The notes beneath the pieces are model-generated. The model was given only the letters and a program-made list of their open reading frames with translations, had not been told where the DNA came from and did not search any database. Source: Flavobacterium sp. ASW18X (GTDB lineage: Bacteria; Bacteroidota; Bacteroidia; Flavobacteriales; Flavobacteriaceae). From it: a stretch of 64,000 nucleotides of DNA. Positions within the stretch are counted from its first letter, which is position 1. Each line of letters begins with the position of its first letter. The stretch lies in NCBI RefSeq assembly GCF_005144745.1, contig NZ_SWKK01000001.1:62001-126000 (forward strand), given 5' to 3'. The position numbers and the translations under genes are program-made. This document shows positions 9,579 to 17,635 of this stretch, in pieces.

Positions 9579-10651
9579 AAACTATATTTTAATCCAAGAC
9601 CCAGTGTTTGCTTAAACTGTACTTTTGGAATTCCAGGGTCTATTACGGTACCATCTTCAGCGGTCACTTCATCAAACTTAATATCGTCGTCATACAAAAG
9701 ATGCCCACTAATATTGGCTTGGATAAATTTGTTTACCTTAAAGAGTAAGTTGATTTCCCAGTCTACATCAATATTGCCAAAGCTATTAATATAGTCTGTG
9801 TAAAGGCTTAAACGATGATTTAGAAAGATATTCTCAAACAATTCTTCTTCCCAATTGTTGGTTAATAAAAATCCGAACTGCATAAACAGTCGTTCTCCAG
9901 GTTCTACCCCAAAGGCACCTTGATTAGAAAGATTTTCATCTAGAACAAATGTGGCTTTCTGTGTGATTGGAGATAAGTATAAATCGAACTTTTTGCCTTC
10001 CGGATTAAAAGTGGTACCTGCACCTAAAAGTAAATATCCTGGAGCCATAAAACGAGAGATGGGATTTTCTCTATTCGGATATTTATAACCGTTAGAAAAC
10101 TGGGTATTAAAATTAAGTTTTGCAGACCAAAACCATTTAGAAGTAGAGTCCTTACGGAAACCAAAGGTAGATGCAAATTTTATGAAATCGTCCGTTTTTC
10201 TGAGTTTACGTCCCTTTTGAGCGTTTATACCGTACCGCAAACGCAATTCGCTATCCCAGGTAGTATGGGCAAATTTATATTTACGGGTAAAGTTTAGATT
10301 GCCTAAGGCAGAAACGGCGTTTTCACCACCAGCATTCCAATTTACAAAAGCGGTTTCTGTTAAATCTAGGGTAAACTGATTGCTATTTTCCCAGAAACTG
10401 GTAGGCGATGCAAAACGCGCACGTTGCGCTAAAGTTTTAGATTGAATACGGACTTTAGGTGCTTGCAAATTAATGCCTTTTCTAATGTTGTCTATCTTCT
10501 TTTGTTCCCACCTTATGACAATAGTATCTATGGCCATAGAGTCTATAGCAACTTGGGTACTGTCTTGTGGGGTTTTTTCCCTTTCTTGGCCTAAGCAAGT
10601 AATACTTGCTAAAAGGAAGCATCCGAGTAATAATTTAATTGGTCTGGTCAA
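9575..10651 (-). CDS. DUF3078 domain outer membrane protein
   Basis: A 358-residue protein with a signal peptide (MTRPIKLLLGCFLLASITCLGQ). The rest is strand-rich, with 'LTETAFVNWNAGGENAVSALGNLNF', a hallmark of DUF3078 proteins, split across residues 95-118. Alternating aromatic strands and a C-terminal 'LGLGLKYSF' ending in Phe point to an outer membrane beta-barrel. The only possible start is TTG at 10651, since an in-frame stop lies four codons upstream. That start overlaps the end of dxs by 17 bases, so translation is probably coupled. The function of the family is unknown. Confidence 0.85.
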   Translation of the reverse strand: MTRPIKLLLGCFLLASITCLGQEREKTPQDSTQVAIDSMAIDTIVIRWEQKKIDNIRKGINLQAPKVRIQSKTLAQRARFASPTSFWENSNQFTLDLTETAFVNWNAGGENAVSALGNLNFTRKYKFAHTTWDSELRLRYGINAQKGRKLRKTDDFIKFASTFGFRKDSTSKWFWSAKLNFNTQFSNGYKYPNRENPISRFMAPGYLLLGAGTTFNPEGKKFDLYLSPITQKATFVLDENLSNQGAFGVEPGERLFMQFGFLLTNNWEEELFENIFLNHRLSLYTDYINSFGNIDVDWEINLLFKVNKFIQANISGHLLYDDDIKFDEVTAEDGTVIDPGIPKVQFKQTLGLGLKYSF

Positions 10652-12401
10652 GGTATTTTTTTAAATGTTCCCAACTAATGCCACAAATATCGTGCAATTC
10701 TTTGATAGAGCCATGCGGAATAATAACATCTGGTACACCAAATGGTTTTATTTGTATACTGATACCCTGTTTATTAGCATATTCTAAAACGGCACTGCCA
10801 AATCCACCAATTAGGCTGCCATCTTCTATGGTAACAATCTGTTTGTAATTCACAAATATAGTATCTAACAGTTTTGTGTCTAATGGCTTAGCAAATTGCA
10901 TGTCATAATGTCCAACGTGTTCAGGGTTATTGCAGTGGGCTATCGCTTTAGTAACAGCATGCCCTATAGCCCCAAAAGATAGAACGGCGGTATGTGTTCC
11001 TTTTTTTAGTTCTCTTCCTTTACCAATTGGTATTGTTTTAAAAGGCTGTTGCCAATCCATTGTTTCTCCTCTGCCTCTAGGGTATCTTATAGCAATAGGG
11101 TGGGTTAAACCTTTTTGAGCGGTGAACATAATATTCCGTAAGGCTACCTCATCCATAGGGGCAAAAACGATTAAATTAGGAATGCATCTCAAATAAGAGA
11201 TATCATAAACTCCATGATGGGTAGGGCCATCTTCGCCAACCAGACCTGCGCGGTCCAAACAAAATATTACGGGAATGTTTTGTAGGGCAACATCATGTAT
11301 TACTTGGTCATAGGCGCGTTGTAAGAATGTGGAATACACGTTACAGAAAGGTACAAGTCCGTCTAAGGCCATCCCCGCAGCTAGTGTAACTGCATGTTGC
11401 TCTGCGATGCCCACGTCAAAAGCGCGTTCTGGCATAGCAGCCATCATGTATTTTAAAGAGCTGCCAGTAGGCATGGCGGGAGTTATCCCTACTATTTTAT
11501 CATTTTGTTCAGCAAGTTCTATAATCGTTTTGCCAAAAACATCTTGGTATTTGGGTGGCAAATTTTCTTGGTTGTGGGATAAGCGCTCACCTGTTTGTGC
11601 ATTAAATTTACCCGGTGCGTGATAGGTGACTTGGTCTTCTTCTGCCGATTTTAGACCCTTACCTTTTGTTGTAATAACATGTAATAATTTTGGGCCTTCT
11701 ATTTCCTTTAGTCGGTTTAATTCATTTATTAATTCGGGTAGATTATGACCATCTAAAGGTCCTGAGTATGTGAGATTAAGGCACTCAAAGATATTTTCAT
11801 CTTTAGCAGTACCTTTTTTTACGTTGGTAAGATATTTTTTAAGTGCACCAACGCTGGGGTCAATACCTATAGCATTATCGTTGAGGATGACCAAAGTATT
11901 GGTGTTAGTTTCTCCTAAGTGGTTTAAAGCTTCGAATGCCATACCACTTGCAATAGATGCATCCCCAATAACAGCGATGTGCTGCGTAGTAAAATCTTTT
12001 TGCAACTGTGCTGCCAGCGCCATGCCTAATATAGCAGAAATAGAGGTAGAGCTATGCCCTGTTCCAAAAGCATCATACGGGCTTTCTGTAATTTTGGGGA
12101 ATCCGCTAATACCACCTAGTTGTCTGTTGGTGTTAAAAATATCTTTTCTGCCGGTTAAGATTTTATGGCCATAGGCTTGGTGACCCACATCCCATATAAG
12201 TTTGTCTTTTGGAGTGTCAAAAACATAATGTAGCGCTATGGTCAACTCAATAACACCAAGACTAGCGCCTAAATGCCCTTCTTTGGTGGCTATAATGTTA
12301 ATTATAAAGTCACGTAATTCTTTGGCCAGCCCTAATAGTTGGTCTAGGGTTAAATTTTTAAGGTCTTCGGGCGAGTTTATATGTGCTAACAAAGGTGTCA
12401 A
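10635..12401 (-). CDS. dxs: 1-deoxy-D-xylulose-5-phosphate synthase
   Basis: About 588 residues. It makes DXP from pyruvate and glyceraldehyde 3-phosphate, the first step of the MEP isoprenoid pathway; the products feed the polyprenyl synthase and carotenoid genes further along. Thiamine diphosphate is bound by 'GDASIASGMAFEALNH...N'. 'IWDVGHQAYGHKILTGR' and 'GIAEQHAVTLAAG' are strong family signatures. There is no ATG near the N-terminus. TTG 12401 gives MTPLLAHINSPEDLK, the usual family start, while a further TTG at 12434 would add 11 residues. It is the first gene of a pair with the DUF3078 gene. Confidence 0.94.
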   Translation of the reverse strand: MTPLLAHINSPEDLKNLTLDQLLGLAKELRDFIINIIATKEGHLGASLGVIELTIALHYVFDTPKDKLIWDVGHQAYGHKILTGRKDIFNTNRQLGGISGFPKITESPYDAFGTGHSSTSISAILGMALAAQLQKDFTTQHIAVIGDASIASGMAFEALNHLGETNTNTLVILNDNAIGIDPSVGALKKYLTNVKKGTAKDENIFECLNLTYSGPLDGHNLPELINELNRLKEIEGPKLLHVITTKGKGLKSAEEDQVTYHAPGKFNAQTGERLSHNQENLPPKYQDVFGKTIIELAEQNDKIVGITPAMPTGSSLKYMMAAMPERAFDVGIAEQHAVTLAAGMALDGLVPFCNVYSTFLQRAYDQVIHDVALQNIPVIFCLDRAGLVGEDGPTHHGVYDISYLRCIPNLIVFAPMDEVALRNIMFTAQKGLTHPIAIRYPRGRGETMDWQQPFKTIPIGKGRELKKGTHTAVLSFGAIGHAVTKAIAHCNNPEHVGHYDMQFAKPLDTKLLDTIFVNYKQIVTIEDGSLIGGFGSAVLEYANKQGISIQIKPFGVPDVIIPHGSIKELHDICGISWEHLKKYLDQTN

Positions 12402-12659
12402 AATATGCGTAAAATTAGTCAATTCTAGCGTCAATAAATAGCTAAGTTTTTAAACTAGAAAGCCTGCTGTTTTTATTTAAAATTAACGTTACTAAACTTA
12501 AAATTAAAAATTAGCTTGCAATAAGTCTTATCGCCTTCCGTTAACTAAGCTGTACCTTAAAAAGAGGCCTGCGTATAAGGGCTAGTGAAATTGGTGATGT
12601 GGAGAGTACAGATTAATAAGCATATAATCAATTAAACATAAACCAAAATTACTAGTATT

Positions 12660-13745
12660 ATGAGAAAACATTCATTGTTGTCCTTAGGTCTAAGTCTATG
12701 TATTTTAGTAGCATCTTGCTCTAAAGACGAAACTAATGATTCCCAAGAAGGGATAGACCAAGAATCAAAAGAAATAAGAGAAACACCAATCGCTATAGCA
12801 CAAGTAACGTCTGGTGTTACTGTAGAAAGTAGTACGGTAAAAGAAGGTATGCCGCCAGCACCAACGGGTCAGTTAGATATTAGTATGGATACAGATGACC
12901 AACTAGGGTATTTGGATGCTGGTTTTAATATTAGGGTAAGTTCTACTGGAGCACCAACAGGGGCTTATATTGTTTTTAAAGATAAAGACGGCAACGCACA
13001 AGATTCTTATTTTGATGTGGATTTAAGCGGTACTGGAAATAAAAAATCTACTCAGCGCCGTAAGAAATTTGGAGCTAATACCTCTATTTTTAATAAAGAT
13101 GGAGCGGAAGAGCAAGAAATAAGAGTGGTTTTTGAGAATACCATACCAACCGGTACTTTTTGTTATGACTTGTGTTTGTACGATGCTACAGGGAATATTA
13201 GCCAAATTGTAACTAGATGTGTAGTAATTGATGAGTGGGGTGGTAATGATAGTGTGGTAGGAGAATGGAAGTTCGAAGCCTCTTATGAAAATGGGGAACG
13301 TATGGATGAATCATCTAATGAAGAAGAATTTCCTTGCGTTAATGGGGGGAGTGTCTTAGCAGAATACTCAGATATAGTTACGGATAACTGGTTGTTAGTT
13401 TTTGAAGCTGATGGGGATTATTACGAAGAATATGAGTATGAGGCCTACAATATAGATTATGAAGCCACTACGAATGAATGTACTGCTATTTATGAGACAG
13501 AAATCTATGGTTATCACGATAGATATTTAGGTAAGTGGGCGTACAATATGGTGGATGGTTTGTCTGTTGTAGATTTTGCTTATACAGATTTATTAGACCC
13601 TACTGAAAATGAAACGTATGAGACTGGCGATTTATATTTTGAAGGAGTTGCAGTTGCTTTTGAAGGTGATAAAATGATTTTAACGGAAAGCGTTAACGAA
13701 GAAGGTATTACTATTGAATATAAAGTGGTGTTTGTGAAAAATTAA
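12660..13745 (+). CDS. Acidic secreted lipoprotein with lipocalin-like C-terminal domain
   Basis: A 361-residue protein. Residues 1-20 are a lipoprotein signal with lipobox LVASC (acylated Cys20), followed by SKDETNDSQEG, an acidic linker. The middle part (about 60-190) is strand-rich and ends with 'CYDLCLYDATGNISQIVTRC', giving several Cys residues. The last ~160 residues start VVGEWKFEASYENGE, the way lipocalin-like domains of Bacteroidota lipoproteins begin, and are very rich in Glu, Asp and Tyr. The function is not recognisable. It has its own long upstream region (12435-12659), in which I see no clear promoter, and a hairpin downstream. Confidence 0.78.
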   Translation: MRKHSLLSLGLSLCILVASCSKDETNDSQEGIDQESKEIRETPIAIAQVTSGVTVESSTVKEGMPPAPTGQLDISMDTDDQLGYLDAGFNIRVSSTGAPTGAYIVFKDKDGNAQDSYFDVDLSGTGNKKSTQRRKKFGANTSIFNKDGAEEQEIRVVFENTIPTGTFCYDLCLYDATGNISQIVTRCVVIDEWGGNDSVVGEWKFEASYENGERMDESSNEEEFPCVNGGSVLAEYSDIVTDNWLLVFEADGDYYEEYEYEAYNIDYEATTNECTAIYETEIYGYHDRYLGKWAYNMVDGLSVVDFAYTDLLDPTENETYETGDLYFEGVAVAFEGDKMILTESVNEEGITIEYKVVFVKN

Positions 13746-13771
13746 AGAACAGATATTAATTTGTTTAATAC

Positions 13772-13814
13772 AAAAAGGTAAAATTCAATTTTGAGATTGG
13801 GTTTTACCTTTTTT
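13772..13814 (+). terminator. Rho-independent terminator of the lipoprotein gene
   Basis: AAAAAGGTAAAA (13772-13783) and TTTTACCTTTTT (13802-13813) form a perfect 12-pair stem with an 18-base loop and a built-in T-run. It follows the lipoprotein stop by 26 bases. It overlaps the upstream half of the tadA promoter. Confidence 0.7.
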
Positions 13815-13828
13815 GCATTTTATCTTTG
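13797..13828 (+). promoter_or_regulatory. Promoter of tadA
   Basis: TTG (13797-13799), a 21-base spacer, TATCTTTG (13821-13828). The tadA ATG at 13834 is only five bases beyond the -7 element, so the transcript would be leaderless or nearly so. Confidence 0.65.
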
Positions 13829-13833
13829 ATGAG

Positions 13834-14283
13834 ATGGAAAACCCTTTTGATGATACGTATTTTATGAAGCGTGCCTTGCTAGAGGCAGAAAATGCTTTTG
13901 AAATGGGAGAGGTGCCTGTAGGTGCTGTGGTTGTAGCTGATAATAGAATTATTGGTAAAGCTCATAATTTAACGGAGCGCCTTAATGATGTTACCGCACA
14001 TGCAGAAATGCAAGCCATTACGGCAGCAGCTAATTATATTGGAGGTAAGTATTTACACGGTTGCACCTTGTACGTTACCTTGGAGCCTTGCCAAATGTGT
14101 GCAGGTGCATTATACTGGAGTCAGATTTCTAAAATAGTTTACGGAGCTAGAGATTTAGAGCGCGGTTTTAGCGTTACGGGTACTACAATACACCCTAAGA
14201 CAGAGGTTATACAAGGTGTAATGGAACAAGAAGCGGCAGAGTTGTTAAAACGCTTTTTTATTCAGCGTAGAAATAGAAACTAA
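13834..14283 (+). CDS. tadA: tRNA-specific adenosine deaminase / nucleoside deaminase
   Basis: A 149-residue cytidine-deaminase-fold enzyme that converts A34 to inosine in the tRNA-Arg(ACG) anticodon. The zinc and catalytic motifs are complete: HAE in 'TAHAEMQAI' and PCxxC in 'TLEPCQMCAGALYWSQI'. The N-terminal 'FMKRALLEAENAFEMGEVPVGAVVV' is typical of TadA. A TTG seven codons earlier (13813) is in frame but lies in the terminator T-run upstream of the promoter's -7 element, so ATG 13834 is chosen. A related guanine deaminase role is possible, but the size and N-terminus favour TadA. Confidence 0.9.
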   Translation: MENPFDDTYFMKRALLEAENAFEMGEVPVGAVVVADNRIIGKAHNLTERLNDVTAHAEMQAITAAANYIGGKYLHGCTLYVTLEPCQMCAGALYWSQISKIVYGARDLERGFSVTGTTIHPKTEVIQGVMEQEAAELLKRFFIQRRNRN

Positions 14284-14308
14284 AAAAGCCCCAGCAATTG
14301 CTAGGGCT
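14282..14308 (-). terminator. Terminator of the cold-shock gene
   Basis: On the minus strand AGCCC-T-AGCAATTGCT-G-GGGCT folds into a near-perfect hairpin (14308-14287) followed by TTTTTT. On the plus strand the same hairpin follows the tadA stop but has no T-run, so it mainly serves the minus-strand gene. Confidence 0.7.
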
Positions 14309-14336
14309 CGTAAGCTTCAAAATAAAATATATATTC

Positions 14337-14528
14337 TTAGATTACCTGCACTTGTGCGGCAACCATACCTTTTCTACCTTCTTCTTCTTGATATTCTACC
14401 TTGTCTCCATCGTTCAAGACTAAACCATTTAGCGCTGTAGCGTGTACAAAAATGTCCCTACCTGTTGCGTCGTTTGTAATGAATCCATAACCTTTAGACT
14501 CATTGAAAAATTTTACTGTACCAGTCAT
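14337..14528 (-). CDS. Cold-shock protein, CspA family
   Basis: A 63-residue single-domain nucleic-acid-binding protein. The RNP1 motif KGYGFI and the RNP2-like 'DIFVHATAL' are both present, in the order expected for the five-stranded cold-shock fold. These proteins act as RNA chaperones in the cytoplasm. It is monocistronic, with a terminator directly downstream. A near-consensus -7 element (TACATTCG, minus strand 14558-14551) lies 22 bases upstream of ATG, which would give a short leader rather than the long cold-responsive leader of E. coli cspA. Cold induction cannot be judged from sequence. Confidence 0.93.
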   Translation of the reverse strand: MTGTVKFFNESKGYGFITNDATGRDIFVHATALNGLVLNDGDKVEYQEEEGRKGMVAAQVQVI

Positions 14529-14607
14529 TAAAATAAATTATTATAAAGTGCGAATGTAATATTTTTAAAATGGAAAAAGTTTAAGTAAGGGTTATATTTA
14601 TCGAAAA

Positions 14608-14868
14608 TTATTGATTATCAGCTTTTTCAGCTTCATTTTTTCGCATTTTCTCAATATTTTCTTTGGTAAGCATGTAATCTTTCATATTCTTTCCCCTACT
14701 TTCCTTGTAAAGGAATAGTGGCATCGCTATTAAAAAAAGTCCTATAACTCCAGCGCCTATGTATTTTTCTGCACCGTTGGGTACACCATGCTCTTGTATA
14801 TATAGGCCATAACCCATAGCTGTGAAAGAAGCAAAAAGAACCAAAAGGGTAAGGTGTTTTAATTTCAT
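14608..14868 (-). CDS. Small two-helix membrane protein
   Basis: An 86-residue protein with hydrophobic helices at about 6-24 and 36-53, then a charged tail (KESRGKNMKDYMLTKENIEKMRKNEAEKADNQ, split by a possible hinge). A longer frame runs back to 14976, but ATG 14868 is chosen for two reasons. It starts MKLKHLTLLVLF, and a TATCTTTG element lies at 14895-14888 just upstream, so the extra 36 codons would not be transcribed. I do not recognise a family. It follows the DUF3592 gene on the same strand. Confidence 0.65.
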   Translation of the reverse strand: MKLKHLTLLVLFASFTAMGYGLYIQEHGVPNGAEKYIGAGVIGLFLIAMPLFLYKESRGKNMKDYMLTKENIEKMRKNEAEKADNQ

Positions 14869-14887
14869 GCTTAAAATTTTAATGGTA

Positions 14888-14895
14888 CAAAGATA
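14888..14895 (-). promoter_or_regulatory. -7 element of the small membrane protein gene
   Basis: TATCTTTG read on the minus strand (14895-14888) matches TAnnTTTG exactly and lies 19 bases upstream of the chosen ATG. No TTG is visible at the usual -33 distance, so only half the promoter is supported. Confidence 0.45.
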
Positions 14896-14944
14896 CTTCT
14901 TGCTTTTGTAAGCACTATTCTTTTGTATTAACGGATATCTAATA

Positions 14945-15601
14945 TTAATTTTCCCAGCCTCCAGACCAACGACCAAGGCCAGTACGGCGTAAAGTAGGTC
15001 TTCCTTTGTTAAGGATATTACTAATGTATCCTACTATTGCTAGGGTTAAAATAAGAATAAAAAATAGGAGTATAATAATCCCGAAAAGTGATATTCGGTT
15101 TCCATAGAAAAGCGCGTAAATCAGTAATGCATCAAAAGCAATCATTAAAAAAGGAATAAGAAAATTGAATCCTACTTTAGAAAGTAGCTCCTTTAGCACT
15201 CCAACGTCTTTACCCAACACCAAATGTATTTGTGCATAAAAGAGAACAGAGAAAATTAAAACAAAAATAAAGCTTCCAACTAAAGTGATAACCAAGGTAA
15301 ATCCCATAGTGATGACCATATCGGTTTCTTCATTGTAATTAATGGTATACGTGTCACCTACAGAAATTTCAGATTCGGAATGGTTTAGTTTACGTTTTAT
15401 TCGCTCCCCATTTTCGGTTGTAAATTCAACTATGGGCGCATAGCGCCTTTCATTATCACCATTGGTATGGCTATACTCGGTGCCAATTACTAGGGCTTTG
15501 TAGGTTGTGCCACTTGTGAGGACCACATAGGTGTTGGCCACGGATTGTGAAAATATACTCCAAGAGGTTAAGAATAATAGGTTAATACTGATAAGTACCA
15601 A
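14945..15601 (-). CDS. DUF3592 family membrane protein, N-terminus uncertain (probable frameshift)
   Basis: From TTG 15601 the product is 218 residues. A hydrophobic start is followed by an extracytoplasmic strand-rich part (ALVIGTEYSHTN, APIVEFTTENGERIKRKLN, 'VGDTYTINYNEE'), the DUF3592 pattern. Three more membrane helices follow. The frame stays open and looks coding upstream of 15601 back to a TAA at 15716-15718. It reads LFILFFILLSIGITHILIKK and then GCIGYGFIGLVLISINLLFL, yet it has no ATG, GTG or TTG there. An ATG at 15711 in the next frame would join this sequence if one T were added in the TTTT run at 15690-15693. The true product is thus probably ~255 residues, or the gene is disrupted. 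Confidence 0.65.
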   Translation of the reverse strand: MVLISINLLFLTSWSIFSQSVANTYVVLTSGTTYKALVIGTEYSHTNGDNERRYAPIVEFTTENGERIKRKLNHSESEISVGDTYTINYNEETDMVITMGFTLVITLVGSFIFVLIFSVLFYAQIHLVLGKDVGVLKELLSKVGFNFLIPFLMIAFDALLIYALFYGNRISLFGIIILLFFILILTLAIVGYISNILNKGRPTLRRTGLGRWSGGWEN

Positions 15602-15797
15602 ACCTATAAAGCCATAACCTATGCAACCTGTTTTTGTTTTAAGTTTTTTTATGAGAATATGGGTGATGCCAATACTTAGTAGAATGAAGAAAAGAATAAA
15701 TAAAGTTGCATACTTTTAAAATAGTAACGGTTAAAGTATGAAAATATAGCGTAAAAGTATTTAGATAAATGAATTTAGGCTTTAAAAACGGTGTTTG

Positions 15798-17579
15798 TTA
15801 TGGAGTATGCTTTATAAGTTTTCTTCTGTAAGCAGTTAATAGTTTGGATTTGCTTACAAATCCAATATATGTACCGTCTTTTACTACGGGTAGGTTCCAA
15901 GCGCCGCTTTCTTGAAACTTCTGCATAACCACCTTCATGTTATCTTTATCTTGAAAAATGTACTCAGGTGGGGCATGCATCATATCTTTAACAAAGGTGC
16001 AATGGTACAATTCATTATTAAACATAATTTCTCTTATGTCGTCTAGAAGAACAATACCAACCATTTTACTGTCCTTGTCTACCACTGGGAAAATATTTCG
16101 GGTAGACTTTGCTACCGACTTATGAAGCATTTCTCCCAAAGTCATTTCTGGATAAACCGTTTTAAAATTCTTTTCTATCACCTCATCTAATTGCAATAAA
16201 GTAAGTACCGTTTGGTCTTTGTTATGCGTTAATAAAGCACCTTTTTCTGCTAATTCTTTGGTATAGATATTATGGTCCATTACATTTTTAGTGACCAAGT
16301 AAGAGATAGACGCAGTAATCATTAAGGGTACAAATAACTGATAGCCTCCCGTAATCTCTGCAATTAAAAAAATGGCCGTTAAAGGAGCATGAATCACCCC
16401 TGCAATAAGACCTGCCATACCAATAAGCGTAAAATTGCTTTCGGATACCGTAAATCCTAACCCCAATTGATTTATCAATTTGGCAAATACGTTGCCCAAG
16501 GCGCTACCCATAACCATGGTTGGGATAAATATCCCGCCAGCACCACCTGCCGCCATAGTGGTGGTCATAGCTATGGCCTTAAAAATAGTGATACCAAAAA
16601 GCAGTAAAATAACTACCCAAATATTAGAAGTATACGCATCAAACGGTGTTTTGCCAAGCGCTTTTAAATCGTCTCCATGCAATAGATTATTTATAAAACC
16701 AAAACCTTCTCCATATAATGGTGGAATAAAATAAAGCATAATACCTATGGCAAGGCCACCTACGAGTAATTTGTATTTGGGGCTACGCAGTTTTTTAAAA
16801 AGATTGTGAATCCAAAAGAACATTTTAGTAAAGTAGATAGAGGCAACGGCAGTACCTGCGCCTAAAAGAATGTAAAAAAAGGTGTCTTCTAGTTCAAAAT
16901 TTTCGGTAAGAGTGTAGTTGAATAATACTTCATTCCCCAAAAAAAAGTAAGAAGTGAGTACCCCAGAAATAGATGCTAATAAAAGGGGCAGTACCGATAA
17001 CATAGTTAAATCTAGACTAAAGACTTCTACCGCAAATATGATGGCTGCAATAGGGGATTGAAAAATGGAAGCAATAGCACCAGCAGATGCGCACGCTATT
17101 AATAAGGTTCTTGTTTTGGCATCTATATGTAGAAACTTACTTAGATTAGAACTTAATGCAGAGCTAGACTCAACTGCAGGTCCCAATAAACCTACAGACC
17201 CTCCAAAACCCACGGTTAATGGCGCAGCTATCAATGGGTTGTAAATCTTTTTTAAGGATAGTAATCCATTTTTTTTTGAAAGGGCAAATAGAATAGAAGA
17301 AACAGCATTGCCTAGCGGATGCTTGTTTACAAACTTGGTATATAAGTACACCAAAGTAAGGCCCACAATAGGCAAAATAAAATACAGTTGATTCTCAGAA
17401 AATACGATGCCTTCTTCTAAAAGCGCCTCTATAAAGTAGGTAATGTTCTTAAGTGTAACTGCAGTTAAACCCGCTAACAAACCCACCACAATACTCACCA
17501 ACTGCACAAATGTCTTGTTATTGATGTTCTTGTAGCGCCATTTCAAGAATTTTTTGAAATAGACTTTGCTATCCCTCAT
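15798..17579 (-). CDS. ClC-family chloride channel-like protein with two CBS domains
   Basis: A 593-residue membrane protein with a ClC core (about residues 15-435) and a paired CBS region (about 450-590, 'NIFPVVDKDSKMVGIVLLDDI' type). The third ClC motif is intact (GGAGGIFIP). The other key positions differ. The GSGIP region reads LGNAVSS. The gating glutamate of 'GREGP' is replaced by Leu132 in GLLGP. In 'FAVEVF' E185 matches E202 of E. coli ClcA, but the proton glutamate E203 is V186. The known meaning of losing both glutamates is loss of Cl-/H+ exchange, so a channel-like conductance is inferred. The CBS domains may sense nucleotides. It is monocistronic. Confidence 0.88.
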   Translation of the reverse strand: MRDSKVYFKKFLKWRYKNINNKTFVQLVSIVVGLLAGLTAVTLKNITYFIEALLEEGIVFSENQLYFILPIVGLTLVYLYTKFVNKHPLGNAVSSILFALSKKNGLLSLKKIYNPLIAAPLTVGFGGSVGLLGPAVESSSALSSNLSKFLHIDAKTRTLLIACASAGAIASIFQSPIAAIIFAVEVFSLDLTMLSVLPLLLASISGVLTSYFFLGNEVLFNYTLTENFELEDTFFYILLGAGTAVASIYFTKMFFWIHNLFKKLRSPKYKLLVGGLAIGIMLYFIPPLYGEGFGFINNLLHGDDLKALGKTPFDAYTSNIWVVILLLFGITIFKAIAMTTTMAAGGAGGIFIPTMVMGSALGNVFAKLINQLGLGFTVSESNFTLIGMAGLIAGVIHAPLTAIFLIAEITGGYQLFVPLMITASISYLVTKNVMDHNIYTKELAEKGALLTHNKDQTVLTLLQLDEVIEKNFKTVYPEMTLGEMLHKSVAKSTRNIFPVVDKDSKMVGIVLLDDIREIMFNNELYHCTFVKDMMHAPPEYIFQDKDNMKVVMQKFQESGAWNLPVVKDGTYIGFVSKSKLLTAYRRKLIKHTP

Positions 17580-17635
17580 ACACTATCCGATTCTTAATAA
17601 AAGTATTAAAAATCTCGGCCTAAATGTAATAACAA

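Noticed and set aside
11770-12174. Open frame of 134 codons opposite dxs
   Set aside because: Shadow of a conserved enzyme gene; composition mirrors the dxs codons.
12435-12659. Possible riboswitch or small RNA upstream of the acidic lipoprotein gene
   Set aside because: No convincing conserved fold, terminator or promoter could be picked out by eye in these 225 bases.
14529-14607. Long cold-responsive leader for the cold-shock gene
   Set aside because: A near-consensus -7 element 22 bases upstream implies a short leader, and no cold-box-like element is visible.
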